Shown in pieces: positions 40,131-49,518 of a stretch of 64,000 nt of DNA (the stretch's first letter is position 1; each line of letters begins with the position of its first letter). Under the pieces are notes generated by a model. It saw only the letters and a list, made by a program, of their open reading frames with translations. It did not search any database and was not told where the DNA came from. The translations under genes were made by a program, and so were the position numbers. Source of the DNA: Gammaproteobacteria bacterium (GTDB lineage: Bacteria > Pseudomonadota > Gammaproteobacteria > Pseudomonadales > Pseudohongiellaceae); assembly GCA_024639905.1 (NCBI GenBank), contig JAHEGE010000006.1, positions 218,310 to 282,309 of the forward strand. The letters are read 5' to 3'.

Positions 40131-40934
40131 ATGAAAAACCGTCGAATTACTAATCTAGGTATGACTGCGATAGCAGTACTAGCTTCCTGCGTAGTGAGCA
40201 CCACCCAAGCCGCAGAGATTCTAGTAGACAGCAGCATTCTCGATAGGGCAATGGATGTAATCGGTAGCAAGAACAGTGATTCAGCTGCCACTCAAGAAGA
40301 GATCAGCCGACTAGCAAACTCGGCAAGCTCTACGTTTGAAGAATTTAAGCGCGAGAACGATAACCTCGAAGCTCTTCTGGTCTTGAACGCAGGTTTCCGC
40401 AAGTCGATCTCCATTCAAGAAGAAAACATTGAAGCGCTCGACCAATCTATCGCCAATGTAGAAGTCGTGACTCGTGAAATCCCACTGCTCATGAACAAGA
40501 TGCTGTCTAGCATCGAACAGTTCATTAGCCTCGACTACCCATTCCATGTCGACGAGCGCGCTAACCGCATCGCCTTCGCGCGCGCAGCCATCGAAAATCC
40601 CGATGTCTCGATAGCTGAGAAGTTCCGTCAGGTTTTGGTTATGTACCAAACCGAGAACAGCTACGGCCGCACAACCGAAACTTATCCTGATACTATCGTC
40701 ATCGAAGGCGTTGAGCGCGATGTCAACATCGCCCGCATCGGTCGCGTTGCCCTGATGTATCAAACTACCGATCGCCAAGTGACTGGCGCTTGGGACAACA
40801 ACACACGCGAGTGGGTTGAGCTGCCAGCCGGTGATTACCGCACAGCGATCCAATCAGCGATCCGCGTCGCTTCGCAACTTGACGCGCCACGCATCATCGA
40901 ATTGCCAGTTCTAGCTCCGGAGAGTGCCCAGTGA
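40131..40934 (+). CDS. DUF3450 periplasmic coiled-coil protein of the TtpC-type TonB operon
   Basis: 267 aa with a signal peptide (residues 1-27, ending TTQAA). A long helical, probably coiled-coil region (about 45-135, rich in Glu, Ile, Leu and Asn) and a small C-terminal domain follow. DUF3450 genes typically head operons with MotA/TolQ/ExbB, ExbB, ExbD, TonB and TPR genes, exactly as here. The precise function is unknown; a periplasmic scaffold in TonB energisation is inferred. RBS AGGA lies 8 bp upstream. It overlaps the next gene by 4 bp (GTGA). Confidence 0.87.
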   Translation: MKNRRITNLGMTAIAVLASCVVSTTQAAEILVDSSILDRAMDVIGSKNSDSAATQEEISRLANSASSTFEEFKRENDNLEALLVLNAGFRKSISIQEENIEALDQSIANVEVVTREIPLLMNKMLSSIEQFISLDYPFHVDERANRIAFARAAIENPDVSIAEKFRQVLVMYQTENSYGRTTETYPDTIVIEGVERDVNIARIGRVALMYQTTDRQVTGAWDNNTREWVELPAGDYRTAIQSAIRVASQLDAPRIIELPVLAPESAQ

Positions 40935-42316
40935 AAATTACTTCAAAATTAATTAGCTTTTCTCTCTCTGCCTTGCTCGTTGCAGCGTCCGGTTCGGTCG
41001 CGGCACAACAAGCGTCTTCACTCGCTGGTCTCCTAGACCTCGTCGAAAGCGACAAGGTTTCTGAGTCAGCGGAATATCGACAGCGCCTACAGGAGTTTGA
41101 ACAGAATGCCGCTCGTCAGAGCCAGATTCTTCAGACGACGCAGGAGCGAATCACCGAGCAAGAGCGCATCCAAGGTGAGTTAAGCGACCAGTTCGAAGCT
41201 AACGAAATCACTATTAGCGACAAGCGCGAAGTGCTGCGAGATCGCCGCGGCGATCTCAACGAGCTCTTCGGAACGCTCCAAGGCGTGGCCGGCGACTTCC
41301 TTAGCAACTTCGAAAACTCTTTGATCAGCGCGCAGTATCCAGGCCGCAGCGAGTATATCGAAGGCTTCATCGAAAAGGCGGGCAGCACGATCAATCAGCT
41401 CGACGTTTCAGAGATGGAACGCTTCTGGTATTACATGCAGCAGGAAATGACCGAGTCAGCTCGCGTCGTTACCTATAACGGCACTGTTGCTCTGCCTACG
41501 GGCGAAACGACTACTCGCGAAATCACGCGTATAGGCTCGTTCAACGCGCTGTCGGAAGGCGAGTACCTGAGCTACTCAGGCGACATTGGCCATTTGCAGA
41601 TCCTCCCCAAGCAGCCTGACGCAGGCATTCTTAGTATGGCTGCAGAGCTGCAAAGCGCCACATCAGGCTTCACTAAAGTCGGCATCGACCCCACGGGTGG
41701 TGTAGGAGGCCAGGTTATGGCTAACCTCGTTAACTTTCCGTCGGTTGAAGAGCAGGTTCGCAATAACTCAGGCACGATCGGCTTTATCATCATCGGTGTT
41801 GGTGTAATCGGTATTATCCTAGGCTTCTTCCGCCTGCTGATGCTCGAGCTGACGTCTGCAAAGGTGCGCAGCCAACTTAAGAGCAACACTCCGGCTAAGA
41901 ACAACCCACTGGGTCGTGTGCTTATGGTTGCGGATAACAATCCGAACGCGGATACCGAAACGCTAGAGCTCAAGCTCGGCGAAGCCATTCTGCAGGAAAC
42001 GCCTGCGCTAGAGAGCCTGCTCACGCTAATCAAGATGATTGCGACTATCGCGCCTCTCGGCGGCCTACTAGGCACGGTGACTGGTATGATTCAGGTGTTC
42101 CAGCAGATCACTGTTTACGGTGCGGGTGACCCGACTATTATGGCGGGCGGTATTTCGCAAGCCCTCATGACTACGGTACTCGGTATCGTCGTGGCGATCC
42201 CAACGATCTTCATGCACACAGTAGTTAAGAGCCGTGCGGACAACATCATCCACATTCTGGAAGAACAGGCGACCGGTATGATCGCCCAGAAGGCAGAGCA
42301 GCAAGCCGCTCGCTAA
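40931..42316 (+). CDS. TtpC-like MotA/TolQ/ExbB proton-channel family protein with periplasmic extension
   Basis: 461 aa. Residues 1-25 form a signal peptide (ending VAAQQ), followed by a roughly 240-residue coiled-coil periplasmic domain, a first membrane helix (about residues 283-305) and a MotA/TolQ/ExbB channel domain with LLTLIKMIATIAPLGGLLGTVTGMI (quoted in outline) and GISQALMTTVLGIVVAIP. This is the architecture of TtpC, the extra protein needed by Vibrio TonB2 systems. GTG 40931 overlaps the DUF3450 stop. Confidence 0.88.
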   Translation: MKITSKLISFSLSALLVAASGSVAAQQASSLAGLLDLVESDKVSESAEYRQRLQEFEQNAARQSQILQTTQERITEQERIQGELSDQFEANEITISDKREVLRDRRGDLNELFGTLQGVAGDFLSNFENSLISAQYPGRSEYIEGFIEKAGSTINQLDVSEMERFWYYMQQEMTESARVVTYNGTVALPTGETTTREITRIGSFNALSEGEYLSYSGDIGHLQILPKQPDAGILSMAAELQSATSGFTKVGIDPTGGVGGQVMANLVNFPSVEEQVRNNSGTIGFIIIGVGVIGIILGFFRLLMLELTSAKVRSQLKSNTPAKNNPLGRVLMVADNNPNADTETLELKLGEAILQETPALESLLTLIKMIATIAPLGGLLGTVTGMIQVFQQITVYGAGDPTIMAGGISQALMTTVLGIVVAIPTIFMHTVVKSRADNIIHILEEQATGMIAQKAEQQAAR

Positions 42317-42340
42317 ACCGACTCCGGAAGAGGAATTACT

Positions 42341-42871
42341 ATGTATTTCGCATTCCTAGACATTATCGACTCGGTGAACGGCTTTATGCTGCGTGGGGGA
42401 CCGGTGCTATGGATCATAGCCTGGCTCCTGCTAGTAAAGTGGTCGCTCGTGTTCGAGAGGGTCTGGTACCTCAATACTACTCACAAGGCTAACGTCAAAG
42501 CGACGTTGGCTGCATGGAATGCGCGCAGTGACACGAAGTCATGGAGCGCGCACCAAATCCGCACAATGATGATCTCTAAGATCTCTTTAGACGTGCGCAA
42601 CACGCTCCCGATTATCGAAGTGCTCGTCACAATCTGTCCTCTTTTGGGTCTGATTGGTACGGTAACCGGCATGATCGAGGTGTTCTTCGTGATGGCTGTT
42701 ACCGGTGGTGGTGACGCTAAATCGATGGCAGGCGGCGTGTCGAAAGCCACCATTCCTACGATGGCAGGCATGGTGGGTGCTATATCTGGCATCTTCGCTT
42801 CGAACTACTTGAAGGCGAAGGTCGATCGCGACCTAGAGCTATTAGAAGATCACCTACCGCTGAGCAACTAG
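42341..42871 (+). CDS. exbB: ExbB-type biopolymer transport protein
   Basis: 176-aa inner-membrane channel protein with three membrane helices (about residues 16-34, 95-117 and 132-152). The MotA/TolQ/ExbB core contains ICPLLGLIGTVTGMIEVFF, GGVSKATIPTMAGMVGAISG. With ExbD it would convert proton-motive force into TonB motion. Short length and lack of a periplasmic extension match ExbB2. A hairpin in the 120-bp gap separates it from exbD. Confidence 0.92.
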   Translation: MYFAFLDIIDSVNGFMLRGGPVLWIIAWLLLVKWSLVFERVWYLNTTHKANVKATLAAWNARSDTKSWSAHQIRTMMISKISLDVRNTLPIIEVLVTICPLLGLIGTVTGMIEVFFVMAVTGGGDAKSMAGGVSKATIPTMAGMVGAISGIFASNYLKAKVDRDLELLEDHLPLSN

Positions 42872-42892
42872 GCTCGCGGAGGGTTTCCGCTT

Positions 42893-42923
42893 GATCCTCT
42901 TGGTGCAGGTTACCAAGGGGATC
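42893..42923 (+). repeat. Strong hairpin between exbB and exbD
   Basis: A 12-bp stem GATCCTCTTGGT (42893-42904) with ACCAAGGGGATC (42912-42923), one G-U pair, 7-nt loop GCAGGTT. No T run follows, so it is more likely an mRNA processing or stability element than a terminator. Confidence 0.6.
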
Positions 42924-42991
42924 GAGAGGCGCAGAAAGCAAAAAAAATTGCACTTAACACTCTGATAAGAGTTTCACAGGGCTATAGAATA

Positions 42992-43399
42992 ATGAAACAA
43001 GGCTTAAGCAAGCGAAAGGACGACGAGGAAGCGGGTGAGATCGACTTAACCCCCATGCTCGACGTCGTCTTCATCTTGCTCATCTTCTTCATCGTCACGT
43101 CGGTATTCGTTACCGAGGCGGGGATTGATGTGAGCAAGCCGGAGGCTTCTACGGTTGAGGACACCTCAGGCGATATGATTTTGATCGCCGTGGGGCCAGC
43201 GGGTGATATCTGGATCGATGGCGATCAGATAGACCCGCGCTTTATTCGTTCGCGATTCGAGCTTCGGCTCGCCGATGCGCCAAACTCAGCCGTGATCATT
43301 CAGGGCGACGAGAACGCTAATAATGAGCAAATCATGCTCATATTAAAGGCGGCGCGCGAAGCGAACATTGGCGATGTATCTATTTCGGCGGAGGCTTAA
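42992..43399 (+). CDS. exbD: ExbD-type biopolymer transport protein
   Basis: 135 aa with one membrane helix (about residues 22-43) carrying the conserved proton-path aspartate in DLTPMLDVVFILLIFFIVTS, followed by a periplasmic domain. It pairs with the upstream ExbB and downstream TonB. It lies 3 bp before the tonB gene. Confidence 0.93.
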   Translation: MKQGLSKRKDDEEAGEIDLTPMLDVVFILLIFFIVTSVFVTEAGIDVSKPEASTVEDTSGDMILIAVGPAGDIWIDGDQIDPRFIRSRFELRLADAPNSAVIIQGDENANNEQIMLILKAAREANIGDVSISAEA

Positions 43400-43402
43400 T
43401 CT

Positions 43403-44014
43403 ATGATTATAGTTAGATGGGCAGCATCCATGGTGATGGCCGCGTTAATTACACTTGGCCTTTTCTATTTCATGCAGGCGCTAATTGCGACTGGCGAAGA
43501 TCTCGACGAGCCCCTTACGGTCGTTAAGATTGTAGACTCGACAATGCCTGAGATCGAGCTCGAAGTAATCGAAGAAATCGATAAGCCAGAGCTTATCGAA
43601 GAGGTAACAGAGGTCGTTGAAGAAGTTGAGCGCCAAGTGACTATCTCCGACGGCCCTGATCTCAATATCGATCGCTCACAGGTGGAGTTAGACACTGGAT
43701 TGGAGCTGAGCAATGCTTCAATTTCAGCGACAGATGGTGATTACCTTCCGCTTGTTGCTATTGCACCCCAGTATCCCACTCGTGCTGCACAGCGTGGTAT
43801 AGAAGGCTGGTGTCTGGTTAGCTTCACGGTGGATGGACTCGGTAACGTGGTCGAAGAGACGATCCAAGTTGTAGACGCTGAGCCGACTAATATATTTGAT
43901 CGCTCCTCCGAACGCGCAGCGGCACGATTTAAATTCCAGCCGCGCGTCGTCGATGGCAAAGGCGTAGAGGTAGCAGGCGTGCAATACCTGTTCCGCTACG
44001 AGCTAGAGGAGTAA
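43403..44014 (+). CDS. tonB: TonB-family energy transducer with acidic linker
   Basis: 203 aa. One N-terminal membrane helix (about residues 5-27), a periplasmic linker (about 35-100) and a TonB C-terminal domain with APQYPTRAAQRGIEGWCLVSF (quoted in outline), ARFKFQPRVVDGKGVEV and FRYELEE at the end. The YP motif is present. The linker is unusual: it is rich in Glu, Val and Ile (ELEVIEEIDKPELIEEVTE) rather than in Pro-Glu and Pro-Lys repeats. It would transmit energy to outer-membrane receptors coded elsewhere. Confidence 0.9.
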   Translation: MIIVRWAASMVMAALITLGLFYFMQALIATGEDLDEPLTVVKIVDSTMPEIELEVIEEIDKPELIEEVTEVVEEVERQVTISDGPDLNIDRSQVELDTGLELSNASISATDGDYLPLVAIAPQYPTRAAQRGIEGWCLVSFTVDGLGNVVEETIQVVDAEPTNIFDRSSERAAARFKFQPRVVDGKGVEVAGVQYLFRYELEE

Positions 44015-44018
44015 GCAC

Positions 44019-45440
44019 ATGTTAAAACTAGCCTACATAAAGCGAGCGCTCGTTGCGTTACTGTTAGTTGCCCCCCTGGCTGTAGTAAACGCCCAGGACG
44101 ACGACGGTCAGCGAAAGCCACCTGAGGCACGCACCTCTGGAACGCTTGGCCCGCAAGTAATGCGCGCAATTAGCGAAATCCAAGAGATGATGTCGCCGGA
44201 AGACGAAGCGGATACGCCCGATCTAGCGGGCGCGAAAGAGGCTCTCGACGAACTCTATGAGCGCCGCTACGAGCGTATGAACGATTTCGAGAAGTCGACT
44301 ACTCTTAACTTCTTCACGAATTACTACCTAACAACGGAAAACTACGTTGAGGCCCTGAAGATTTTCGTTGAGATTTTGACGATCGAAACTCTGCGTACAG
44401 ACACTCGCCTTCGCACCTTGCGCTCACTAGGTCAGCTCTATGCTGCCGAAGAAGATTGGCGTAACTCCATTCGCTATTACAGCGAATGGCGCGATCTGTC
44501 AGAGAACGAAGACGACGTCGTCTATCGTGGTCTGTCCTATGCGCACTACCAACTCGAAGAGTACCAAGAGGCTCAAGACTATTGGTTAAGTTATATGGAT
44601 GTTAAGTTCAATAATGAACTCCGTTCCTTAGCCACGTCCAATCCTGAACTCAGCGAAGATCAACGAGTGGCGCAGGCGCGAGCGTCGGCATTCGAACGTG
44701 ATGACTACGCCTACTTAAATGGCCTGTATTTCACGCTAGAGGATTTTCAAAGCGCATTAGATCTAACCAAGACGATGATCGTCCAGTTCGATAATAAGAC
44801 GGATTGGCAAAATCTCAGCGCTATCTACGCCACCCTGGATAATGAGCCGCGACGCGTCCAAGCGCTGAACCTCTACTATCTCAAGGGTCTGATGGACGAT
44901 GAGACTCGATTCTTGAATCTTGGCCAATCTCTCGCTGGAATCGATGTGCCTTACAGTGGTGCAAAGATTATTGCAGAGGGCCTTGAGGCGGCAGTTGTCG
45001 AAGGGAATGTCGACAACATGATCACGTACACGCAAATGCTGCTGATCTCTAACGAGTTGGAGGAGGCCGTAGTCCCTGCGACAACGGCGGCTGAGCTTGA
45101 TGAATCGGGCAATGCCTACGACACGCTCGGATATTTGCACTACGTAATGAATAATTACGAAGAGGCGTCCGACGCGTTCCAAGCCGCGATAGATAAAGGC
45201 GGCTTGAAAGACGTGGCTGACACCTATCTGTTCCTAGCACGGGCGCTTCTTGAGTTGAGGAAGTTTGACGAAGCTGAAGAGGCGGCCTCGTCGGCTTCAG
45301 AGGCCGGCGATGAGCGCTCGACTAAGACGGCGCAGGATTTCCTCAAGCTAATCGCGAGTCGTAAGAGTTACTACTCAACGATCGCGTCACGTAAGGCCGA
45401 TGCGATCGACTTCTACCGCCCATATCCCCCTATTCAGTAA
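44019..45440 (+). CDS. TPR-repeat periplasmic protein of the TonB operon
   Basis: 473 aa with a signal peptide (about residues 1-25, ending VVNAQ) and tandem helical TPR-like repeats through most of its length (for example NAYDTLGYLHYVMNNYEEASDAFQAA, quoted in outline). Such genes close TtpC-type TonB operons, and Vibrio homologues (TtpB-like) contribute to TonB2 function. It starts 4 bp after tonB and is followed by a terminator. Confidence 0.85.
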   Translation: MLKLAYIKRALVALLLVAPLAVVNAQDDDGQRKPPEARTSGTLGPQVMRAISEIQEMMSPEDEADTPDLAGAKEALDELYERRYERMNDFEKSTTLNFFTNYYLTTENYVEALKIFVEILTIETLRTDTRLRTLRSLGQLYAAEEDWRNSIRYYSEWRDLSENEDDVVYRGLSYAHYQLEEYQEAQDYWLSYMDVKFNNELRSLATSNPELSEDQRVAQARASAFERDDYAYLNGLYFTLEDFQSALDLTKTMIVQFDNKTDWQNLSAIYATLDNEPRRVQALNLYYLKGLMDDETRFLNLGQSLAGIDVPYSGAKIIAEGLEAAVVEGNVDNMITYTQMLLISNELEEAVVPATTAAELDESGNAYDTLGYLHYVMNNYEEASDAFQAAIDKGGLKDVADTYLFLARALLELRKFDEAEEAASSASEAGDERSTKTAQDFLKLIASRKSYYSTIASRKADAIDFYRPYPPIQ

Positions 45441-45503
45441 CTCACTGCTATGCCCAGTTTGCCAGGTTCAATGAGCTTGAATTTGGCAGACAGTGACCCC
45501 ATT

Positions 45504-45535
45504 AAAAACCCGAGCCAAGTGTTCGGGTTTTTTTT
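45504..45535 (+). terminator. Rho-independent terminator of the TonB operon
   Basis: Stem AAACCCGA (45506-45513) with TCGGGTTT (45523-45530), 9-nt loop, followed by T residues to 45535. It lies inside the longest open frame for htpG, which helps rule out that upstream start. Confidence 0.88.
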
Positions 45536-45575
45536 GCCCGCAACAGGCGCAGTGATTAACTACAGGAATAGGGTA

Positions 45576-47504
45576 ATGACGAAAGCCAAGTCCAACACTA
45601 CCGAAACTCGTGGATTCGAGACTGAAGCTAAACAGCTTTTACACCTCATGATCCACTCGCTTTACAGCAATAAAGAGATTTTCTTGCGGGAACTCATTTC
45701 TAACGCCTCAGATGCCGTGGACAAGCTGCGCTTCGAAGCCCTGTCAGATCCTTCTTTGCTCGAAGGGCTCGGCGACAATGCCCAACCCTCAGTGACGATA
45801 GACTTCGATGCTGAAAAACATACAATCACACTCTCTGACACCGGCATTGGTATGAGCCGCGAGGAGGTCATAACGAATCTAGGCACCATCGCCAAGTCCG
45901 GCACTGCCGCCTTCCTAGAAGGGCTCACCGGCGACCAGAAGAAGGACTCTCAGTTGATTGGGCAGTTTGGTGTGGGGTTTTATTCTGCCTTTATAGTTGC
46001 CGATAGCGTCGAGGTCCTTACTCGTCGCGCAGGCACTCAAACGGCAACGCTATGGCGTTCTAGTGGTGAGGCTGACTATACACTTGAAGAGGCTGAGAAG
46101 GCCGAGACCGGCACTTCAATTACGCTTCATCTAAAAGCAGACGAAACTGACTTTGCCGACAGCTACCGCATTCGCAGCGTCGTCAAGAAGTATGCAGATC
46201 ATCTTTCGATTCCCGTGTTGATGGAGAAGGAGGACTTTTCAGCCCCGGACTCAGAGTCCGAAGAAAAAGCAGAGCCGAAACCTAAAGAGTACGAAGTGGT
46301 CAATGCTGCGAAAGCGCTATGGACCCGATCCCGTAGCGACGTCTCCGACGAGGAATACAACGAATTCTACAAACACATCAGCCACGATTTTGAGGCGCCG
46401 TTAAACTGGAGCCACAACAAGGTTGAGGGCAAGCTCGAGTACACAAGCCTGCTCTATCTCCCGGGTCGTGCGCCCTACGATCTATGGAACCGCGACGCTG
46501 CACGTGGGCTAAAACTCTATGTTCAGCGCGTCTTTATTATGGATGAGGCGGAGCAGTTCCTACCCCTGTACCTCCGCTTTATCAAAGGCGTGGTCGATTC
46601 TAATGACATCTCCCTCAATGTATCGCGCGAGATTCTTCAACAGGATCCCGCCGTTGAATCCATGCGTTCTGCGCTAACTAAACGCGCGTTAGATATGCTT
46701 GAAAAGCTCAAGAAGAAAGACTTAGAGGCTTACACCACATTCTGGAAGGAGTTCGGTCTTGTACTCAAGGAAGGCCCCGCCGAGGACTTTGCTAACAAAG
46801 AACGTATCGCTAAGCTGATGCTGTTCAACAGCACGCAGTCGGCAGGCAGCGAGCAGGACCAGAGCCTAGAAGACTACGCCGGACGCATGCAGGAAGGGCA
46901 GGAAAAGATCTACTATTTAGTCGCTGAATCTGCGAAAGCGGCACGTAATAGTCCGCACCTCGAGATCTTCCGCAAAAAGGGTCTAGAAGTATTGCTCCTA
47001 TCTGACCGTATCGACGAGTGGCTAGTGAGTCATCTGCGCGATTTCGACGGCAAGCAGTTGCAAGATATCGGGAGAGGGGAGCTAGACCTAGGCGACCTCG
47101 ACGACGAATCCACCAAGCAAGCACAGGAAGAGGTCGAGAAGAAACTCGAAGGCCTAGTATCACGTGTAAGCGAGGTTATGGGAGAAAAGGTTAAGTCGGT
47201 ACGATTAAGCCATCGTCTCACTGACTCGCCCGCCTGCCTCGCGGTCGATGATAACGACATGGGCTTGCAGATGCGCAAGATCATGGAGGCATCAGGGCAA
47301 GAGGTTCCCGAGGTGAAACCTATATTCGAGCTAAACCCGGAGCACCCGCTCGTCGTTAAGCTCGATTTGGAGCAAGACGAAGAGCGCTTCGGCGACATTG
47401 CAGAAATCTTATTTGCACAGGCGACACTCGCGGAGGGCGCACAGATTGAAGACCCTGCCGAGTTCTCGGCGCGCCTGAGCAAGCTGCTAATGACGCTCGG
47501 CTAG
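45576..47504 (+). CDS. htpG: Molecular chaperone HtpG (Hsp90)
   Basis: ATP-dependent cytoplasmic chaperone, 642 aa from ATG 45576. The GHKL ATP site is clear: [16 protein letters not shown] (about residues 36-51), [24 protein letters not shown] and [15 protein letters not shown]. Middle and C-terminal domains complete it. An in-frame start exists at 45450, but that stretch crosses the upstream terminator. The gene is convergent with argS. Confidence 0.96.
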   Translation: MTKAKSNTTETRGFETEAKQLLHLMIHSLYSNKEIFLRELISNASDAVDKLRFEALSDPSLLEGLGDNAQPSVTIDFDAEKHTITLSDTGIGMSREEVITNLGTIAKSGTAAFLEGLTGDQKKDSQLIGQFGVGFYSAFIVADSVEVLTRRAGTQTATLWRSSGEADYTLEEAEKAETGTSITLHLKADETDFADSYRIRSVVKKYADHLSIPVLMEKEDFSAPDSESEEKAEPKPKEYEVVNAAKALWTRSRSDVSDEEYNEFYKHISHDFEAPLNWSHNKVEGKLEYTSLLYLPGRAPYDLWNRDAARGLKLYVQRVFIMDEAEQFLPLYLRFIKGVVDSNDISLNVSREILQQDPAVESMRSALTKRALDMLEKLKKKDLEAYTTFWKEFGLVLKEGPAEDFANKERIAKLMLFNSTQSAGSEQDQSLEDYAGRMQEGQEKIYYLVAESAKAARNSPHLEIFRKKGLEVLLLSDRIDEWLVSHLRDFDGKQLQDIGRGELDLGDLDDESTKQAQEEVEKKLEGLVSRVSEVMGEKVKSVRLSHRLTDSPACLAVDDNDMGLQMRKIMEASGQEVPEVKPIFELNPEHPLVVKLDLEQDEERFGDIAEILFAQATLAEGAQIEDPAEFSARLSKLLMTLG

Positions 47505-47523
47505 GTAAGCGTGGTCGAGTGAG

Positions 47524-47557
47524 AACGGCGAGCGCTAAATCCTTTGCGCTCGTCGTT
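47524..47557. terminator. Hairpin between convergent htpG and argS
   Basis: A 12-bp stem AACGGCGAGCGC (47524-47535) with GCGCTCGTCGTT (47546-47557), one G-U pair. Only short A/T stretches flank it, so a bidirectional terminator role is likely but not certain. Confidence 0.6.
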
Positions 47558-49374
47558 TACATCCGTTCGAGCGTGTCGATGCCGAGCAGTTCAAGCCCTT
47601 GTTTCAATGATTCGGCGGCAAGTAGGCATAGGCCTAGTCTCGTTGCCCTGACGCCTGCTTCAGTGCCTTGGATAGGACAGGCCTCGTAGAAGCGCATAAA
47701 CACCCCAGCGAGCTCATAGAGGTAATTACTCAGTGTGTTGGGGTAGCAGTCTTGACTTACTGCTTGCACAGCCTCGGCAATTTGCAAAGACTTGAGCAGT
47801 AAGGCTCGCTCTTCTGAACTCAGTGCGAAGGTGTCTGGAATGCGCGGGTTCGTCTGCGCATCGTCACTGATAGCAGTGTCTGTCTGTTTTGCGAGTAACG
47901 ACTTTATGCGAGCGTAGGCATACATGAGGTAAGGCGCAGTATTGCCTTCGAAGCTAAGCATAGAGCTCCAATCAAACACGTAGTCGCTTGTCCTATTCTT
48001 TGACAGGTCGGCGTACTTAACCGCAGCAATGCCAACTGAGCTGGCGATATCCCGCCTTTGCTGTTCTTCGAGCTCTGGGTTTTTGTCACTGACTAGGGTG
48101 AAAGCACGCGCTATCGCTTCGTCTAATAGCTCAACTAATTTCACCGTATCGCCAGAGCGAGTCTTAAACGGCTTTCCGTCGCTGCCCATCATCGTGCCGT
48201 AGGAAACGTGTTCGAGGGATATTCCTTCTGTGCTGAATCCTGCGGCCGCGGCAACTGCGAAGACCTGTTGAAAATGCAGCGATTGGCGCGCATCAACGAC
48301 GTAGAGGGAACGGTCTGCCTTCAAGTCATGGCTGCGATAATCCACCGCGGCGAGATCAGTAGTCGCGTAGAGGAATCCACCATCTGATTTCTGAATGATA
48401 ACGGGTAGGGGGCTGTCATCTTTGCCGACAAACTGCTCTAAGAACACGCAGCGCGCGCCGTCTGAATCGGTCAGCAAGTCAGCTTGCTGCAAGCGCTCGA
48501 CGATTTGTTGTAATTGCGGATTGTAAAAACTTTCCGGCTTTAGGTCGGCATGACTGAGAGTGACATTAAGCTTGTCATAGACAGCTTGGCAGTGCGATAA
48601 CGAGGTGTCGATAAACGATTGCCAGGCCGTCAAGTACGCTGGATCTCCACTCTGTAAGCGCACGACGGCTTCGCGCGCACGCGCGGCAAATTCGGCGTCC
48701 GCATCGAAACGCTCTTTGGCTGCGCGGTAGAAGCCTTCTAAATCAGCAAGCGCGGTGAGGGGGTTGGTGTCGGCTTCAGATTCACGCATAAATGTAATTA
48801 ACATGCCGAACTGAGTACCCCAGTCGCCGACATGATTTTGACGAATCACTTCGTGTCCTTGTCGCTCTAACACGCGGGCGAGGCAATCTCCGATAATCGT
48901 CCCACGCAAATGCCCAACGTGCATCTCTTTAGCCAGATTAGGGGATGAATAGTCGACGACGATACGCTGCGGCGTGTGAGTCGTATTTATCAGAGCAGCA
49001 GGATTGTTGAGAATCGCATTGGCGCGTTCGCGCAGCGCTTCTGACGCCAGGTAGATGTTAACGAATCCCGGGCCGGCTAATTCATAATGATCTATTAGGG
49101 GGTTGTTGGCGGCTTCTAGTCTTGCGATTAGCGCGGCGCCAAGTTCTCTGGGGTTGCTGCCTACGCGCTTCGCGAGCCCCATCACGCCATTAGCCTGATA
49201 GTCACCGAACTCGGGCTTTGATGCCGTAATGACATTGGGATTCACGTCTTCGAGGCCCGTGAGCGCTTGGAGTTCGGCTGCGATAAAATCATTAAGAAGC
49301 GTCTTAATGGTGGCGCCGCTGTTAGCGCCTTTCGCCGCAACAGGGTTTGTTTCTGTTTTTGTGCTCATCTGCAT
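47557..49374 (-). CDS. argS: Arginyl-tRNA synthetase
   Basis: Class I synthetase charging tRNA-Arg, 605 aa. The HIGH motif appears in VDYSSPNLAKEMHVGHLRG (about residues 150-168), the KMSKS equivalent is degenerate (KPFKTRSGDTVKL), as is usual for ArgRS, and the C-terminal DALR anticodon domain is present. An N-terminal stretch of about 22 polar residues precedes the usual start; ATG 49374 and ATG 49368 are both possible. It is divergent from rluC. Confidence 0.94.
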   Translation of the reverse strand: MQMSTKTETNPVAAKGANSGATIKTLLNDFIAAELQALTGLEDVNPNVITASKPEFGDYQANGVMGLAKRVGSNPRELGAALIARLEAANNPLIDHYELAGPGFVNIYLASEALRERANAILNNPAALINTTHTPQRIVVDYSSPNLAKEMHVGHLRGTIIGDCLARVLERQGHEVIRQNHVGDWGTQFGMLITFMRESEADTNPLTALADLEGFYRAAKERFDADAEFAARAREAVVRLQSGDPAYLTAWQSFIDTSLSHCQAVYDKLNVTLSHADLKPESFYNPQLQQIVERLQQADLLTDSDGARCVFLEQFVGKDDSPLPVIIQKSDGGFLYATTDLAAVDYRSHDLKADRSLYVVDARQSLHFQQVFAVAAAAGFSTEGISLEHVSYGTMMGSDGKPFKTRSGDTVKLVELLDEAIARAFTLVSDKNPELEEQQRRDIASSVGIAAVKYADLSKNRTSDYVFDWSSMLSFEGNTAPYLMYAYARIKSLLAKQTDTAISDDAQTNPRIPDTFALSSEERALLLKSLQIAEAVQAVSQDCYPNTLSNYLYELAGVFMRFYEACPIQGTEAGVRATRLGLCLLAAESLKQGLELLGIDTLERM

Positions 49375-49518
49375 GGTGTGATCTGTGCTGCTTGTTGATG
49401 TGAGTAAGTTGTTAAGAGCTCGCGCGCTCGAATGAGTCGAGATTGTACAGCAAAGTGGCAGGCTGTTTCGTGTAAACTAGTCTCCTAGCTAGCCCGCTCG
49501 CCTGATGACGCAGACACT

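Noticed and set aside
45450..45575. Upstream start for htpG at 45450
   Set aside because: The added 42 codons cross the TonB-operon terminator and are absent from the Hsp90 family.
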